Origin: Pseudomonas monteilii NBRC 103158 = DSM 14164
Lineage (GTDB): Bacteria > Pseudomonadota > Gammaproteobacteria > Pseudomonadales > Pseudomonadaceae
Reading direction: 5' to 3'
Assembly: GCF_000730605.1 (NCBI RefSeq)
Contig: NZ_BBIS01000028.1
Coordinates: forward strand, 16,234-80,233
Length of the DNA stretch: 64,000 nucleotides
This document shows positions 7,553-16,863 of the stretch, one piece after another. Below the pieces are notes generated by a model. It was not told the DNA's origin. It did not search any database and saw nothing but the letters and a program-made list of their open reading frames with translations. A program made the translations under genes and the position numbers. Numbering within the stretch: the first letter of the stretch is position 1; the number at the start of each line of letters is the position of its first letter.

Positions 7553-10500
7553 TCAACCGTGATGAGGCTTGTGCTCATCGGCGGCTTCCAGGGCGGGCTC
7601 TTCGGAGGCAGCAGCAGCTTCCTGTGCAGCTTTGGCGGCAGCCTCGGCCTCACGCTTGCGGCGGCGCACTTCACGCGGGTCGTTCGGCGCACGGCCGTTG
7701 GCCAGCATGACAGTAGCAGGCTCTGCCGCTACCGGGGCTTCGACCGGTGCCGGCTCGACCGCCACAGGTGCAGGCTCGGCCACAACTTCTGGCTGGGCTT
7801 CAACAACCGCTGCAGGCTGCTCGACAACCGGAGCGGCTGCGACCACGGCCGGGGCCTGTTCGATTTCACCGGCTTCGACCACCTGGGCCTCCACTGGCGT
7901 CTCGGCAACCACAACCGGCTCGGCGGCAGGTGCTTCCTCAACGGCTGGCTGCGGGGCGACTTCGACCACTGGCGCGGCAGTGACTTCGGCCACGACCACC
8001 GGCTCGCTGACAGGCTGCTCGACCACTGGGGCCACGGCAACTTCCTCGGCCTTGGCGACCGCTTCGGCCTGCTCCACTTTTTCAGCCTGTTCAACCGGCT
8101 GGGTGGCTTTGCTGTTGTCGGTCTCTGCAACGACGGCAACTTCAGCGGTAGCACGCTCGGCCTGCTGGTTGGCCTGGGCCTCGGCGTCGGCACTGATGTT
8201 GCTGCTGGCGACAGCGGCAGTTACTGCCAGGCCAGCGGCCAGTTCGGCACCCAGCTCGGTGGCCTGGTGCTGTTGTGGCTGCTCTTCGCTGCTTTCTTCT
8301 TCGCCGTCGATCAGCTCGCCATTGGCGTTGCGCTGACGCTCGCGACGGTTGCTGCGACGACGCTGGCCACGGGAGCGGCGGCGCGGGCGCTCGCCATCGG
8401 TGCCTTCCTGCTCGTCTTGCAGCAGCTCTTCGTTTGGCAGTTGCTCTTCGGCCAGTTCGGCAGCCTGTTCAGCTGCTTCTTCGGCTACCCGTGGCTGACG
8501 CTCTTCGCGTGGTGGGCGTGGAGCACGCTCTTCGCGTGGGGCGCGTTCTTCACGCGGAGCACGTTCTTCGCGTGGGGCACGCTCTTCACGCGGAGCACGT
8601 TCTTCGCGTGGGGCACGCTCTTCACGCGGAGCACGTTCTTCACGTGGTGCGCGTTCTTCACGCGGGGCACGTTCTTCACGTGGCGCGCGCTCTTCACGGG
8701 CTACACGTTCTTCGCGTGGCTGACGCTCTTCACGTTCGGCTGGCGGGGTGGCATCCAGCGGCTCGCGCAGTTCGCGCACGCGCTCTTCGCCACGGTTGCT
8801 GCGGCGGTCTTCGCGCGGCTGGCGTGGTGCGCGTTCTTCACGCGGTGCACGCTCTTCGCGTGGGGCGCGTTCTTCACGTGGCGCACGCTCTTCGCGCGGC
8901 TGGCGTTCTTCGCGTGGCGCGCGCTCGGCACGCTCTTCACGCGGCTTGCGCTCTTCGTCGCGGCGGCCGTTGCGGTTGCGGCTTTGCTGGCGGCCGTTGC
9001 GGCGCTCTTCGTTGCGCGGGCTGCGTTCGGCAGCCGGTTTTTCGGCGGCGGTAGTAACGACCGGTGCGGCAGCAGGCTCGTCCTTGCCGGCGAACAGGCT
9101 GACCAGCGACTTCACCAGGCCCTTGAACAGGCTTGGCTCCGGTGCGCTCGGAGCAGGGGCGACCGGTGCGGCAGGCTGCTGCTCTTCAGCGGCGGCGGTT
9201 ACTGGCGCATTGGCGCGGGCCGGAGCGGTCTTCACTGCGGCTTCCTGGCGTACCAGGGTGCGGGTGGCGGTCGGCTGCGGTGCTTCTTCGGCTTCGGCGG
9301 CGGCGATTTCGTAGCTGGACTGGTTGTTCAGCACTTCCGGGTTGTCGTCGCGCAGGCGCTGGACTTCGAAGTGCGGGGTTTCCAGGTGGTCGTTCGGCAG
9401 GATGATGATGCGCGCACGGGTGCGCAGTTCGATCTTGGTGATCGAGTTGCGCTTCTCGTTGAGCAGGAACGCGGCTACCGGGATCGGAACCTGAGCACGG
9501 ACTTCGGCGGTGCGGTCCTTCAGGGCTTCTTCTTCGATCAGGCGCAGGATGGCCAGCGACAGCGACTCGACGTCACGGATGATGCCGGTGCCGGAGCAGC
9601 GCGGGCAGACGATGCCGCTGCTTTCGCCCAGCGACGGGCGCAGGCGCTGACGGGACATTTCCAGCAGGCCGAAGCGCGAAATGCGGCCAACCTGTACGCG
9701 GGCGCGGTCGGCTTCCAGGCATTCGCGAACGCGCTCTTCCACGGCGCGCTGGTTCTTCGCCGGGGTCATGTCGATGAAGTCGATGACGATCAGGCCGCCG
9801 ATGTCACGCAGGCGCAGCTGGCGGGCGATTTCTTCGGCCGCTTCCAGGTTGGTCTGCAGGGCGGTTTCTTCGATGTCGCTGCCTTTGGTGGCGCGCGCCG
9901 AGTTGATGTCGATGGACACCAGGGCTTCGGTCGGGTCGATCACGATCGAGCCACCGGACGGCAGGTCGACTACGCGCTGGAAGGCGGTTTCGATCTGGCT
10001 TTCGATCTGGAAGCGGTTGAACAGCGGCACGCTGTCTTCGTACAGCTTCACTTTGCTGGCGTACTGCGGCATCACCTGGCGGATGAAGGTCAGGGCTTCT
10101 TCCTGGGCGTCGATGCTGTCGATCAGCACTTCACCGATGTCCTGGCGCAGGTAGTCGCGGATGGCGCGGATGATGACGTTGCTTTCCTGGTAGATCAGGA
10201 ACGGCGCGGCGCGGTCCAGGGACGCTTCCTTGATGGCGGTCCACAGTTGCAGCAGGTAGTCGAGGTCCCACTGCATCTCTTCGCTGCTGCGGCCGAGGCC
10301 GGCAGTGCGTACGATCAGGCCCATGTCGCCCGGCACGGTCAGGCCGTTCAGGGCTTCGCGCAGTTCGTTACGCTCTTCGCCTTCGATGCGGCGGGAGATG
10401 CCACCGGCACGCGGGTTGTTGGGCATCAGTACCAGGTAGCGGCCGGCCAGGCTGATGAAGGTGGTGAGGGCGGCGCCTTTGTTGCCGCGCTCTTCCTTCT

Positions 10501-10807
10501 CGACCTGGACGATGACTTCCTGGCCTTCGCTGAGCACTTCCTTGATGTTGACGCGGCCTTCGGGGGCCTTCTTGAAGTATTCGCGGGAGATTTCTTTCAG
10601 CGGCAGGAAGCCGTGACGTTCGGAACCGAAGTCGACGAAGGCGGCTTCGAGGCTGGGTTCGATGCGGGTGATCTTGCCTTTGTAGATGTTGGCCTTTTTC
10701 TGCTCGCGCGCACCGGACTCGATGTCCAGGTCGTAGAGACGTTGGCCGTCCACCAGGGCTACACGCAACTCTTCGGGTTGAGTCGCGTTAATCAGCATTC
10801 TTTTCAT
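7553..10807 (-). CDS. rne: Ribonuclease E
   Basis: RNase E is the endonuclease that starts mRNA decay and processes rRNA and tRNA, and its C-terminal half scaffolds the degradosome. The 1,084-residue protein begins [20 protein letters not shown]. It has an S1 domain (about 35-120), catalytic D300 (SIDIN) and D343 (VIDFIDM), and the zinc-link CPRC at C401/C404, matching E. coli spacing. Residues beyond about 530 are low-complexity, with Arg/Glu-rich PREERA hexapeptide tandem repeats (DNA about 8510-8960) and an Ala/Val/Glu/Pro-rich tail. ATG 10807 was chosen because the conserved family sequence starts there; the frame extends 16 codons further upstream. The leader is very long (see promoter). 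Confidence 0.97.
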   Translation of the reverse strand: MKRMLINATQPEELRVALVDGQRLYDLDIESGAREQKKANIYKGKITRIEPSLEAAFVDFGSERHGFLPLKEISREYFKKAPEGRVNIKEVLSEGQEVIVQVEKEERGNKGAALTTFISLAGRYLVLMPNNPRAGGISRRIEGEERNELREALNGLTVPGDMGLIVRTAGLGRSSEEMQWDLDYLLQLWTAIKEASLDRAAPFLIYQESNVIIRAIRDYLRQDIGEVLIDSIDAQEEALTFIRQVMPQYASKVKLYEDSVPLFNRFQIESQIETAFQRVVDLPSGGSIVIDPTEALVSIDINSARATKGSDIEETALQTNLEAAEEIARQLRLRDIGGLIVIDFIDMTPAKNQRAVEERVRECLEADRARVQVGRISRFGLLEMSRQRLRPSLGESSGIVCPRCSGTGIIRDVESLSLAILRLIEEEALKDRTAEVRAQVPIPVAAFLLNEKRNSITKIELRTRARIIILPNDHLETPHFEVQRLRDDNPEVLNNQSSYEIAAAEAEEAPQPTATRTLVRQEAAVKTAPARANAPVTAAAEEQQPAAPVAPAPSAPEPSLFKGLVKSLVSLFAGKDEPAAAPVVTTAAEKPAAERSPRNEERRNGRQQSRNRNGRRDEERKPREERAERAPREERQPREERAPREERAPREERAPREERAPRQPREDRRSNRGEERVRELREPLDATPPAEREERQPREERVAREERAPREERAPREERAPREERAPREERAPREERAPREERAPREERAPREERAPREERAPRPPREERQPRVAEEAAEQAAELAEEQLPNEELLQDEQEGTDGERPRRRSRGQRRRSNRRERQRNANGELIDGEEESSEEQPQQHQATELGAELAAGLAVTAAVASSNISADAEAQANQQAERATAEVAVVAETDNSKATQPVEQAEKVEQAEAVAKAEEVAVAPVVEQPVSEPVVVAEVTAAPVVEVAPQPAVEEAPAAEPVVVAETPVEAQVVEAGEIEQAPAVVAAAPVVEQPAAVVEAQPEVVAEPAPVAVEPAPVEAPVAAEPATVMLANGRAPNDPREVRRRKREAEAAAKAAQEAAAASEEPALEAADEHKPHHG
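8500..8720. repeat. 18-bp / 36-bp tandem repeats inside rne
   Basis: About ten consecutive 18-bp units encode the hexapeptide APREER on the minus strand. Two 36-bp double units, 8563-8598 and 8599-8634, are identical base for base. A second, shorter cluster lies at about 8830-8950. The repeats lie in the predicted disordered RNA-binding half of RNase E. Confidence 0.9.
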
Positions 10808-11540
10808 GTTGTACCGTCGGTTTCCGGGCTGCCGGAAACGGCGTTCGGCACACACGACGTCTCATGGTCGGTGCCAAGGTGCGCAAAGGGTGGCCGGGCC
10901 ACCCCCGTGTCGAGCGACGTTCGGCACCAGCCGGTTGCCCAGCCTGCCGTTGTCGCGACGACGCGTCCTGTTTGCTGCGGTGCCAACAAGGCCCCGGTGG
11001 CTTCGAATAGGAATCCGAATCAACCAAGCGGGCCTTGTGCACTCAGTCAGGAGGAGGAATCAACCGTCAGCCGTGGACGCCCGGGGGCATCTGTTCAGGA
11101 CCTTATCCGCTCGCCAGCCGTCAGTGGGCTGGTGGCCGGACGCGGTGCTACACGGTCCGAGGGCTGTGCATCTCCACCCTGCACGTATCCCTGATAATTC
11201 GGGTGCTGCCGCGCGCTGAATCCGCAACGGGTTGCATTTTTCGCCACTGCAGGTACTGCACTGGCGCCATTCATGTCCAAGGCAGGTATTTCCGAAGCAT
11301 TCGCCGTGCGTTGCGTGGAAGCGACGGGGCGGGCAGAGGTGCAGCGAAAAGAATCGGGTAAGCAGGTGAAACACCGCACTTGTCGTTTTTTTTCGGTCTT
11401 CTCTACACGGCGCTGGTGGCGATTCCAGGCAATTCGGTAAACTGGCGAAAACCCCGTAGGACGGCCTCGCGTCCTGGAGAATTGCGTTGGTCAGGGCCGG
11501 CAAAGAGCCTGGTGCCGCTGGCCTGCCGCTTTTGGCGGCG
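10808..11540 (-). promoter_or_regulatory. Long 5' leader of rne (about 730 nt, no gene seen)
   Basis: Between the rne start and its predicted promoter lie about 730 bases with no recognisable gene on either strand; only short frames without family resemblance occur. RNase E in enterobacteria is autoregulated through a structured 5' leader, and this stretch is in the right place for a similar control region. It includes a run of eight A on the rne strand (T run at 11385-11394). The function is inferred from position; I did not fold the sequence. Confidence 0.55.
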
Positions 11541-11546
11541 TTCGCG

Positions 11547-11575
11547 ACTATAGCAGCAATGATTAAGTGCTTCAA
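11547..11575 (-). promoter_or_regulatory. Predicted sigma-70 promoter of rne
   Basis: On the minus strand, TTGAAG (11575-11570) and TATAGT (11552-11547) are separated by exactly 17 bp. The start of transcription would be near 11540, giving a leader of about 730 nt. The -35 overlaps the -35-like element of the rluC promoter. Confidence 0.7.
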
Positions 11576-11597
11576 TTCCATAAAAAATTGTTATGAT
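11570..11597 (+). promoter_or_regulatory. Candidate promoter of rluC
   Basis: TATGAT (11592-11597) is a good -10, with a weak CTTCAA (11570-11575) 16 bp upstream. The expected start of transcription falls at or next to the rluC ATG (11604), and no Shine-Dalgarno sequence precedes that ATG. Confidence 0.5.
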
Positions 11598-11603
11598 CCC
11601 GCC

Positions 11604-12560
11604 ATGACGACCAATACCCCTCCGACTTCCGGCGTTCAGCTGATCGAAGTCGCGCCGGAGCTTGCCGGCCAACGCATCGACAATTTCCTCATCACGGCCC
11701 TCAAGGGCGTGCCCAAAACCTTGGTCTACCGCATCCTGCGCAAGGGTGAAGTGCGGGTGAACAAGGGGCGGGTCAAGCCGGAGTACAAGATCCAGGCTGG
11801 CGACATCGTGCGGGTGCCACCCGTCCGCCTGCCGGAGCGCGACGAGCCGGCGCCGGTGGCCCAGGGCCTGCTGCAGCGCCTGGAGGCCGCCATTGTCTAC
11901 GAAGACAAGGCGCTGATCGTGATGAACAAGCCGGCTGGTATTGCCGTGCACGGCGGCAGCGGCCTGAGCTTTGGCGTGATCGAAGCGCTGCGCCAACTGC
12001 GGCCGGACGCCAAGGAACTGGAGCTGGTGCATCGCCTGGACCGCGACACCTCCGGCCTGCTGATGATCGCCAAGAAGCGCAGCATGCTGCGCCACCTGCA
12101 TGCCGCGCTGCGCGGCGACGGTGTCGACAAGCGTTACATGGCGCTGGTGCGCGGCCACTGGCCCACCTCGAAGAAGCAGGTCAATGCGCCCTTGCTCAAG
12201 AGCAACCTGCGCTCCGGCGAGCGCATGGTCGAAGTGAACGAGGAGGGCAAGGAAGCGCTGACCCTGTTCCGCGTGCTGCGCCGCTTTGGCGAGTTCGCCA
12301 CCATTGTCGAGGCGCGTCCGATCACTGGGCGTACCCACCAGATCCGCGTGCACACCTTGCATGCCGGGCACATGATTGCCGGCGACAGCAAGTACGGTGA
12401 CGAAGACTTCAGTCGCGAAATCCGCGAGCTGGGTGGCAAGCGCCTGTTCCTGCACGCCTACGCGCTGACCGTGCCACTGCCGGACGGTGGTGAGCTCAAG
12501 CTTGAAGCGCCCGTGGATGAAGTGTGGGCGAAAACCGTTGAGCGTCTGAGTGCGTCCTGA
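11604..12560 (+). CDS. rluC: 23S rRNA pseudouridine(955/2504/2580) synthase
   Basis: RluC converts three uridines of 23S rRNA to pseudouridine. The 318-residue protein has an N-terminal S4 RNA-binding domain ([20 protein letters not shown] onward) and the RluA-family catalytic motif H143-RLDRDTSG, with D146 as nucleophile. The start is ATG 11604; the frame is open further upstream but overlaps the divergent rne promoter. The rne/rluC divergent pair is conserved in gammaproteobacteria. A HAD phosphatase gene follows 3 nt after the stop. Confidence 0.93.
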   Translation: MTTNTPPTSGVQLIEVAPELAGQRIDNFLITALKGVPKTLVYRILRKGEVRVNKGRVKPEYKIQAGDIVRVPPVRLPERDEPAPVAQGLLQRLEAAIVYEDKALIVMNKPAGIAVHGGSGLSFGVIEALRQLRPDAKELELVHRLDRDTSGLLMIAKKRSMLRHLHAALRGDGVDKRYMALVRGHWPTSKKQVNAPLLKSNLRSGERMVEVNEEGKEALTLFRVLRRFGEFATIVEARPITGRTHQIRVHTLHAGHMIAGDSKYGDEDFSREIRELGGKRLFLHAYALTVPLPDGGELKLEAPVDEVWAKTVERLSAS

Positions 12561-12563
12561 TCT

Positions 12564-13238
12564 ATGAAAAAAGGCTATGAGCTACTGATCTTCGACTGGG
12601 ACGGCACACTGGCCGATTCCATCGGGCGCATCGTCGAGGCCATGAACGCCGCTGCCGATCGTGCCGGTGAGGCGCAAAGCAGTGACGAGGCGGTCAAGGG
12701 CATCATCGGCCTGGCCCTGGGCGAGGCCATTCATACCTTGTACCCGCACCTGGCACCTGCGCAGGTCGAAACCTTCCGTCAGCACTATGCCGATATCTAC
12801 ATGGCGCTGGACCAGCAGCCTTCGCCGTTGTTCGACGGCGTTGTCGAGTCGCTGGACGCCTTCCGTGCCGAGGGTTACCGCCTGGCGGTGGCTACCGGCA
12901 AGGCGCGTCGCGGCCTGGATCGGGTGCTCAGGGCCAATGGTTGGGAGGCGTTCTTCGATATCACCCGCGCCGCCGACGAAACCTGTGGCAAGCCGCATCC
13001 TTTGATGCTTGAGGAAATCCTCGGCCATTGCGGCGTCGAACCCGGGCGTGCGCTGATGGTCGGAGATTCGGCGTTCGACCTGCAAATGGCCAGCAATGCC
13101 GGTATGCATTCGGTGGCGGTGGGCTATGGTGCCATGTCGCTGCAGGCGCTGGCCGAATTCGGCCCGCAGGTGTGCATCAACCACTTTTCCCAGCTGCGCG
13201 AGTGGCTGGCTGGTTCCGCAATTCCACTTCCAAGGTAG
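12564..13238 (+). CDS. HAD-superfamily hydrolase (phosphoglycolate phosphatase-like)
   Basis: A 224-residue cytoplasmic hydrolase of HAD subfamily IA. Motif I is FDWDGTLADS (D11, D13), motif II lies in VATGKARRGL, and motif III/IV is the C-terminal MVGDSAFDLQMA. It resembles Gph/YieH-type sugar-phosphate phosphatases, but the substrate cannot be read from sequence. The gene sits 3 nt after rluC and 6 nt before sppA, so the three are probably one transcript. Confidence 0.88.
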   Translation: MKKGYELLIFDWDGTLADSIGRIVEAMNAAADRAGEAQSSDEAVKGIIGLALGEAIHTLYPHLAPAQVETFRQHYADIYMALDQQPSPLFDGVVESLDAFRAEGYRLAVATGKARRGLDRVLRANGWEAFFDITRAADETCGKPHPLMLEEILGHCGVEPGRALMVGDSAFDLQMASNAGMHSVAVGYGAMSLQALAEFGPQVCINHFSQLREWLAGSAIPLPR

Positions 13239-13244
13239 GTAAGC

Positions 13245-14234
13245 ATGGCAGATGAATGGAAAGCCCCCGAGGCCGAGCCCGAGGAGCGTGAAGAGCGCAA
13301 AAGCTGGAAGCTGCTGGAGAAGACCCTGCTGGCCAGCGTGCAGGAGCAGCGTCGGTCGCGGCGCTGGGGCATCTTCTTCAAGCTGCTGACCTTCGTCTAC
13401 CTGTTCGGCATCCTGGCGTTGTTCACGCCGCTGATGGACATGGACAAGGCCGCGTCGCGCAGTGCCAGCCATACCGCGCTGGTCGAGGTGCGCGGGGTGA
13501 TTGCCGATCAGGAGGCCGCCAGCGCCGACAATATCGTCAAGAGCCTGCGCGAGGCGTTCAAGGACAGCAAGACCAAGGCTGTGGTGATGCGCATCAACAG
13601 CCCGGGTGGCAGCCCGGTGCAGGCGGGTTATGTGTATGACGAAATCCGCCGTTTGCGGGCCGAATACCCGGCCATCAAGCTGTATGCGGTCATTGCGGAC
13701 CTTGGTGCTTCCGGTGCCTATTACATCGCCAGTGCGGCGGACGAAATCTATGCCGATAAAGCCAGCCTGGTCGGTTCCATTGGTGTGACGGCGGCCGGCT
13801 ATGGTTTTGTCGGCACCATGGAGAAGCTCGGCGTGGAGCGGCGTTCTTACACGTCGGGTGAGCACAAGACGTTTCTCGACCCGTTCTCACCGGAAAAGCC
13901 TGATGAAACCCGGTTCTGGCAGGGCGTGCTGGACACCACGCACAACCAGTTCATTGCCATGGTCAAGCAGGGCCGTGGCGAGCGCCTGAAGGACAAAGAG
14001 CATCCAGAGTTGTTCAGTGGCCTGATCTGGTCGGGTGAACAGGCCAAGGCGCTGGGGTTGGTGGACGGGCTGGGCAGTGCCAGTTATGTGGCGCGTGAGG
14101 TCGTTGGTGAGAAAGAGTTGGTGGACTTCACCGTTCAGGAGTCGCCGTTCGACCGCTTCTCCAAGCGTGTAGGGGCTAGCGTGGCCGAGCACCTGGCGAT
14201 GTGGATGGGGTTCCAGGGGCCGCAGTTGCGCTGA
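13245..14234 (+). CDS. sppA: S49 family signal peptide peptidase, SppA-type
   Basis: A 329-residue inner-membrane protease that degrades leftover signal peptides. It has a charged cytoplasmic N-terminus, one membrane helix at about residues 45-62 (FVYLFGILALFTPLM), then an S49 serine protease domain. The serine is in GASGAYYIASAAD and the catalytic lysine is likely the one in SGEHKTFLDPF. Its length fits the short single-domain SppA class rather than the 600-residue E. coli form. It is the last gene of the rluC run. Confidence 0.88.
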   Translation: MADEWKAPEAEPEEREERKSWKLLEKTLLASVQEQRRSRRWGIFFKLLTFVYLFGILALFTPLMDMDKAASRSASHTALVEVRGVIADQEAASADNIVKSLREAFKDSKTKAVVMRINSPGGSPVQAGYVYDEIRRLRAEYPAIKLYAVIADLGASGAYYIASAADEIYADKASLVGSIGVTAAGYGFVGTMEKLGVERRSYTSGEHKTFLDPFSPEKPDETRFWQGVLDTTHNQFIAMVKQGRGERLKDKEHPELFSGLIWSGEQAKALGLVDGLGSASYVAREVVGEKELVDFTVQESPFDRFSKRVGASVAEHLAMWMGFQGPQLR

Positions 14235-14240
14235 AGGTTC

Positions 14241-14308
14241 GTTGCGCGGTCTGCGGCGCCTGATTAATCGAGCGCCGCCCGCGCGGCGCTCGATCTGTCG
14301 GGCGCAAC
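14241..14308. terminator. Nested hairpin between convergent sppA and maf
   Basis: ATCGAGCGCCGC (14267-14278) and GCGGCGCTCGAT (14283-14294) form a perfect 12-bp stem with a 4-nt loop. An outer GTTGCGC / GCGCAAC pair (14241-14247, 14302-14308) can extend it. There is no T tract, so it may be a weak bidirectional terminator or an RNA-stabilising element. Confidence 0.5.
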
Positions 14309-14323
14309 AAATCTCAAGGCGGG

Positions 14324-14902
14324 CTAAGGGATAACCACGCCTTCCTTGGTCAGCATATCCACCAGCCGAATCAACGGCAGCCCGATCAGGCTGGTTGCAT
14401 CGCACCCATGCGTGCTCTGGAACAGGCTCACCCCCAATCCCTCAGCCTTGAAGCTTCCTGCGCAATCCAGTGGCTGTTCCGCCGTCACATAGCGCTCCAC
14501 CCGCTCCCTGCTCAATTCGCGCAGCGTCACCGTAAACGGCACGCAGTCCACCTGGCAGTGCCCGGTCGCAGTATTGAGCAATGCCAGCCCGGTCAGAAAA
14601 CTCACCTGCTGCCCGCTGCACTCCAGCAGTTGCTCGCAGGCCCGCTCGAACGTGTGGGGTTTGCCCAGCACCTGTTCGCCCAATACTGCAACCTGGTCCG
14701 AGCCGATGATCAGGTGTTCGGGGTGGCTTCCCGCCAAGGCTTCGGCCTTTTGCCTGGCCAGCCGGCGCACCAGGTCCACGGCGGGTTCATCAGCCAGGCG
14801 CTGCTCGTCTATATCGGGGCTTGCCCAGGTGAAGGGCAGGCGCAGGCGTGCGAGCAGTTCGCGGCGATAGGCAGAGCTGGAAGCCAGTAGCAAAGGAAGC
14901 AT
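14324..14902 (-). CDS. Maf-family nucleoside triphosphate pyrophosphatase
   Basis: A 192-residue protein starting MLPLLLASSSAYRRELLARL, the Maf signature, with IIGSDQVAVLGEQVLGKP in the middle. Maf proteins hydrolyse modified nucleotides; the YceF branch, usual at this position beside yceD, prefers 7-methyl-GTP. ATG 14902 was chosen over an in-frame ATG 12 codons upstream because the family consensus begins there. It faces away from the yceD-rpmF operon. Confidence 0.92.
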   Translation of the reverse strand: MLPLLLASSSAYRRELLARLRLPFTWASPDIDEQRLADEPAVDLVRRLARQKAEALAGSHPEHLIIGSDQVAVLGEQVLGKPHTFERACEQLLECSGQQVSFLTGLALLNTATGHCQVDCVPFTVTLRELSRERVERYVTAEQPLDCAGSFKAEGLGVSLFQSTHGCDATSLIGLPLIRLVDMLTKEGVVIP

Positions 14903-14960
14903 GGTAGACTCCTGAATCAGTTGAACAAATTCTATCACGCACGATGCCGCCTAATTTCCT

Positions 14961-14989
14961 TTGACAGGGGCGGGGGGCATCCCTATTAT
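14961..14989 (+). promoter_or_regulatory. Strong sigma-70 promoter of the yceD-rpmF-plsX-fab operon
   Basis: TTGACA (14961-14966) and TATTAT (14984-14989) are 17 bp apart, a near-consensus promoter. Transcription should start near 14996, only about 2-4 nt before the yceD ATG at 14999. Confidence 0.85.
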
Positions 14990-14998
14990 GCTGCGCCT

Positions 14999-15526
14999 AT
15001 GTTGAATGACCCGATTCCACCTCACGTTGACCCGCGCAAATTAGCCGATCGTGGCGTAACCCTTAACGGTTCGCTGCAACTCGCTGATTTGGAAAGACTC
15101 TGCGACCCGCTTTCCGACAATGTCGGTACGGTGCAGGCGAAGTTCGATTTTGAACGAGATGAACAGCACGTCGTGGTTATCCACAGCGAACTGGACGTCG
15201 AAGTCAAGATGGTTTGCCAGCGTTGTCTTGAGCTGGTCACCCTGCCGATTCACAGCGAATGTACTTACGCCGTGGTGAAGGAGGGTGCGAATACCCAGTC
15301 GTTGCCGAAAGGCTATGACGTGCTGGAACTGGGCGAAGATCCTTTGGATCTGCAGGCATTGATCGAGGAGGAGCTTCTGCTCGCCTTGCCAATCGTGCCT
15401 GCTCATCATCCGGAAGAATGCCAGCAGCCGGCGGGCGCAGACGAGCCCGAATCGAGCAAGGACGAGGTATCGCGGTCCAACCCGTTCAGTGTTTTGGCGC
15501 AGTTAAAGCGTGACCCAAACGTTTAG
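14999..15526 (+). CDS. yceD: YceD family protein (DUF177)
   Basis: A 175-residue protein of the YceD/DUF177 family, implicated in 23S rRNA accumulation and ribosome assembly and almost always encoded just before rpmF. The central CQRCLE motif is the conserved family signature. Start ATG 14999 matches the usual Pseudomonas N-terminus (MLNDPIPPHVDPRK). No Shine-Dalgarno sequence precedes it, and the promoter leaves almost no leader, so translation may be leaderless. rpmF follows after 13 nt. Confidence 0.92.
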   Translation: MLNDPIPPHVDPRKLADRGVTLNGSLQLADLERLCDPLSDNVGTVQAKFDFERDEQHVVVIHSELDVEVKMVCQRCLELVTLPIHSECTYAVVKEGANTQSLPKGYDVLELGEDPLDLQALIEEELLLALPIVPAHHPEECQQPAGADEPESSKDEVSRSNPFSVLAQLKRDPNV

Positions 15527-15539
15527 GAGTTAATCAATT

Positions 15540-15722
15540 ATGGCTGTTCAGCAGAACAAAAAATCCCGCTCTGCCCGTGACATGCGCCGTTCGCACGACG
15601 CCCTGTCGGAAAACGCGCTGTCGGTAGAGAAAACCACCGGTGAAGTTCACCTGCGCCACCACGTTTCGCCAGAAGGCGTATACCGTGGTCGCAAAGTGGT
15701 CGACAAGGGCGCTGACGAGTAA
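15540..15722 (+). CDS. rpmF: 50S ribosomal protein L32
   Basis: A 60-residue basic protein starting [20 protein letters not shown], the L32 signature. It contains no cysteine, so it is the zinc-free form. TAGGAG lies shortly before the ATG. Placement between yceD and plsX is conserved across bacteria and couples ribosome and membrane-lipid production. plsX begins 3 nt after the stop. Confidence 0.98.
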   Translation: MAVQQNKKSRSARDMRRSHDALSENALSVEKTTGEVHLRHHVSPEGVYRGRKVVDKGADE

Positions 15723-15725
15723 TCC

Positions 15726-16736
15726 TTGTCCGCTCAGATCATCGCGATCGACGCAATGGGCGGGGACTTCGGTCCCCGCAGCATTGTCCAGGCTAGCATT
15801 GCCTGCCTTTCTGCTACTCCCTCGCTGCACCTGACCCTCGTCGGTCAACCCTCACTCCTGGAAGATCTTGTCAGCGGCCTTGCGGCTGCGGATCGCGCGC
15901 GTCTGCAGATTGTCGCCGCCAGTGAGGTGGTCGGCATGGATGAGCGGCCCTCCCAGGCATTGCGGGGCAAGCCGGATTCGTCGATGCGCATCGCCCTGGA
16001 ACTGGTGCGTGACGGCAAGGCCCAGGCCTGCGTCAGTGCCGGCAATACCGGCGCGCTGATGGCGCTGTCCCGTTTCGTGCTCAAGACCTTGCCGGGTATC
16101 GACCGGCCCGCCATGGTGGCCGCAATTCCGACTCAGGCGGGTTACTGCCAGTTGCTCGACCTGGGTGCCAATGTCGATTGCAGTGCCGAAAACCTCTACC
16201 AGTTTGCCGTGATGGGCTCGGTGGCTGCTCAGGCCCTGGGTGTGCATCGTCCACGGGTGGCGCTGCTGAACATCGGCACCGAGGACATCAAGGGCAATCA
16301 GCAGGTCAAGCTGGCTGCCAGCCTGTTGCAGAATGCCCGTGGGCTTAACTACGTGGGTTTTGTCGAAGGTGACGGGCTGTATCGTGGTGAGGCCGATGTG
16401 GTGGTGTGCGATGGGTTCGTCGGCAATATCCTGCTCAAGTCCAGCGAGGGGCTGGCGACGATGATCGCTGCGCGCATCGAGCAGTTGTTCAAGGGCGGCG
16501 TGTTGTCGCGGGCGGCCGGGGCGGTGGCCATGCCGCTGCTCAAGCGTCTGCAGGCCGACCTGGCGCCGGCGCGGCACAATGGTGCCAGTTTTCTGGGGTT
16601 GCAGGGCATTGTCATCAAGAGTCATGGCTCGGCGGGCGTGCAGGGCTTCCAGAGCGCCATCCAGCGGGCGTTGATCGAGATACAGGAAAACCTGCCGCAG
16701 CGCTTGCATGGGCGCCTTGAAGACCTGTTGCCTTAG
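15726..16736 (+). CDS. plsX: Phosphate acyltransferase PlsX
   Basis: PlsX makes acyl-phosphate from acyl-ACP for phosphatidic acid synthesis. The 336-residue protein begins with [20 protein letters not shown] and has [15 protein letters not shown], both family signatures. The start is TTG 15726, 3 nt after rpmF; no ATG is near enough to include the conserved N-terminus. The weak start codon may tie its translation to rpmF. Confidence 0.95.
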   Translation: MSAQIIAIDAMGGDFGPRSIVQASIACLSATPSLHLTLVGQPSLLEDLVSGLAAADRARLQIVAASEVVGMDERPSQALRGKPDSSMRIALELVRDGKAQACVSAGNTGALMALSRFVLKTLPGIDRPAMVAAIPTQAGYCQLLDLGANVDCSAENLYQFAVMGSVAAQALGVHRPRVALLNIGTEDIKGNQQVKLAASLLQNARGLNYVGFVEGDGLYRGEADVVVCDGFVGNILLKSSEGLATMIAARIEQLFKGGVLSRAAGAVAMPLLKRLQADLAPARHNGASFLGLQGIVIKSHGSAGVQGFQSAIQRALIEIQENLPQRLHGRLEDLLP

Positions 16737-16863
16737 GCATTTTGCCCATGAAGTGCTTAAATGTGACCGCTTGGTCTGTGTATCCATCCAAGTTTTCAGA
16801 TTCCGCGCCTGGCCCAGGGCCTGGCGCACCCTATCCGACGACAAGATCATAAGGGCTTGTTCA

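Noticed and set aside
8500..8960. CRISPR-like periodic repeats
   Set aside because: The 18-bp units are contiguous, without spacers, and encode in-frame RNase E residues.
7448..11194. A 1,248-codon open frame on the plus strand across rne
   Set aside because: It is antisense to RNase E in a repeat-rich GC-biased stretch; its translation is low-complexity Phe/Gly/Arg-rich with no family resemblance.
16737..16863. Separate gene upstream of fabD (frame from 16708)
   Set aside because: The added N-terminal residues have no resemblance to FabD family starts, and the conserved start is ATG 16864.
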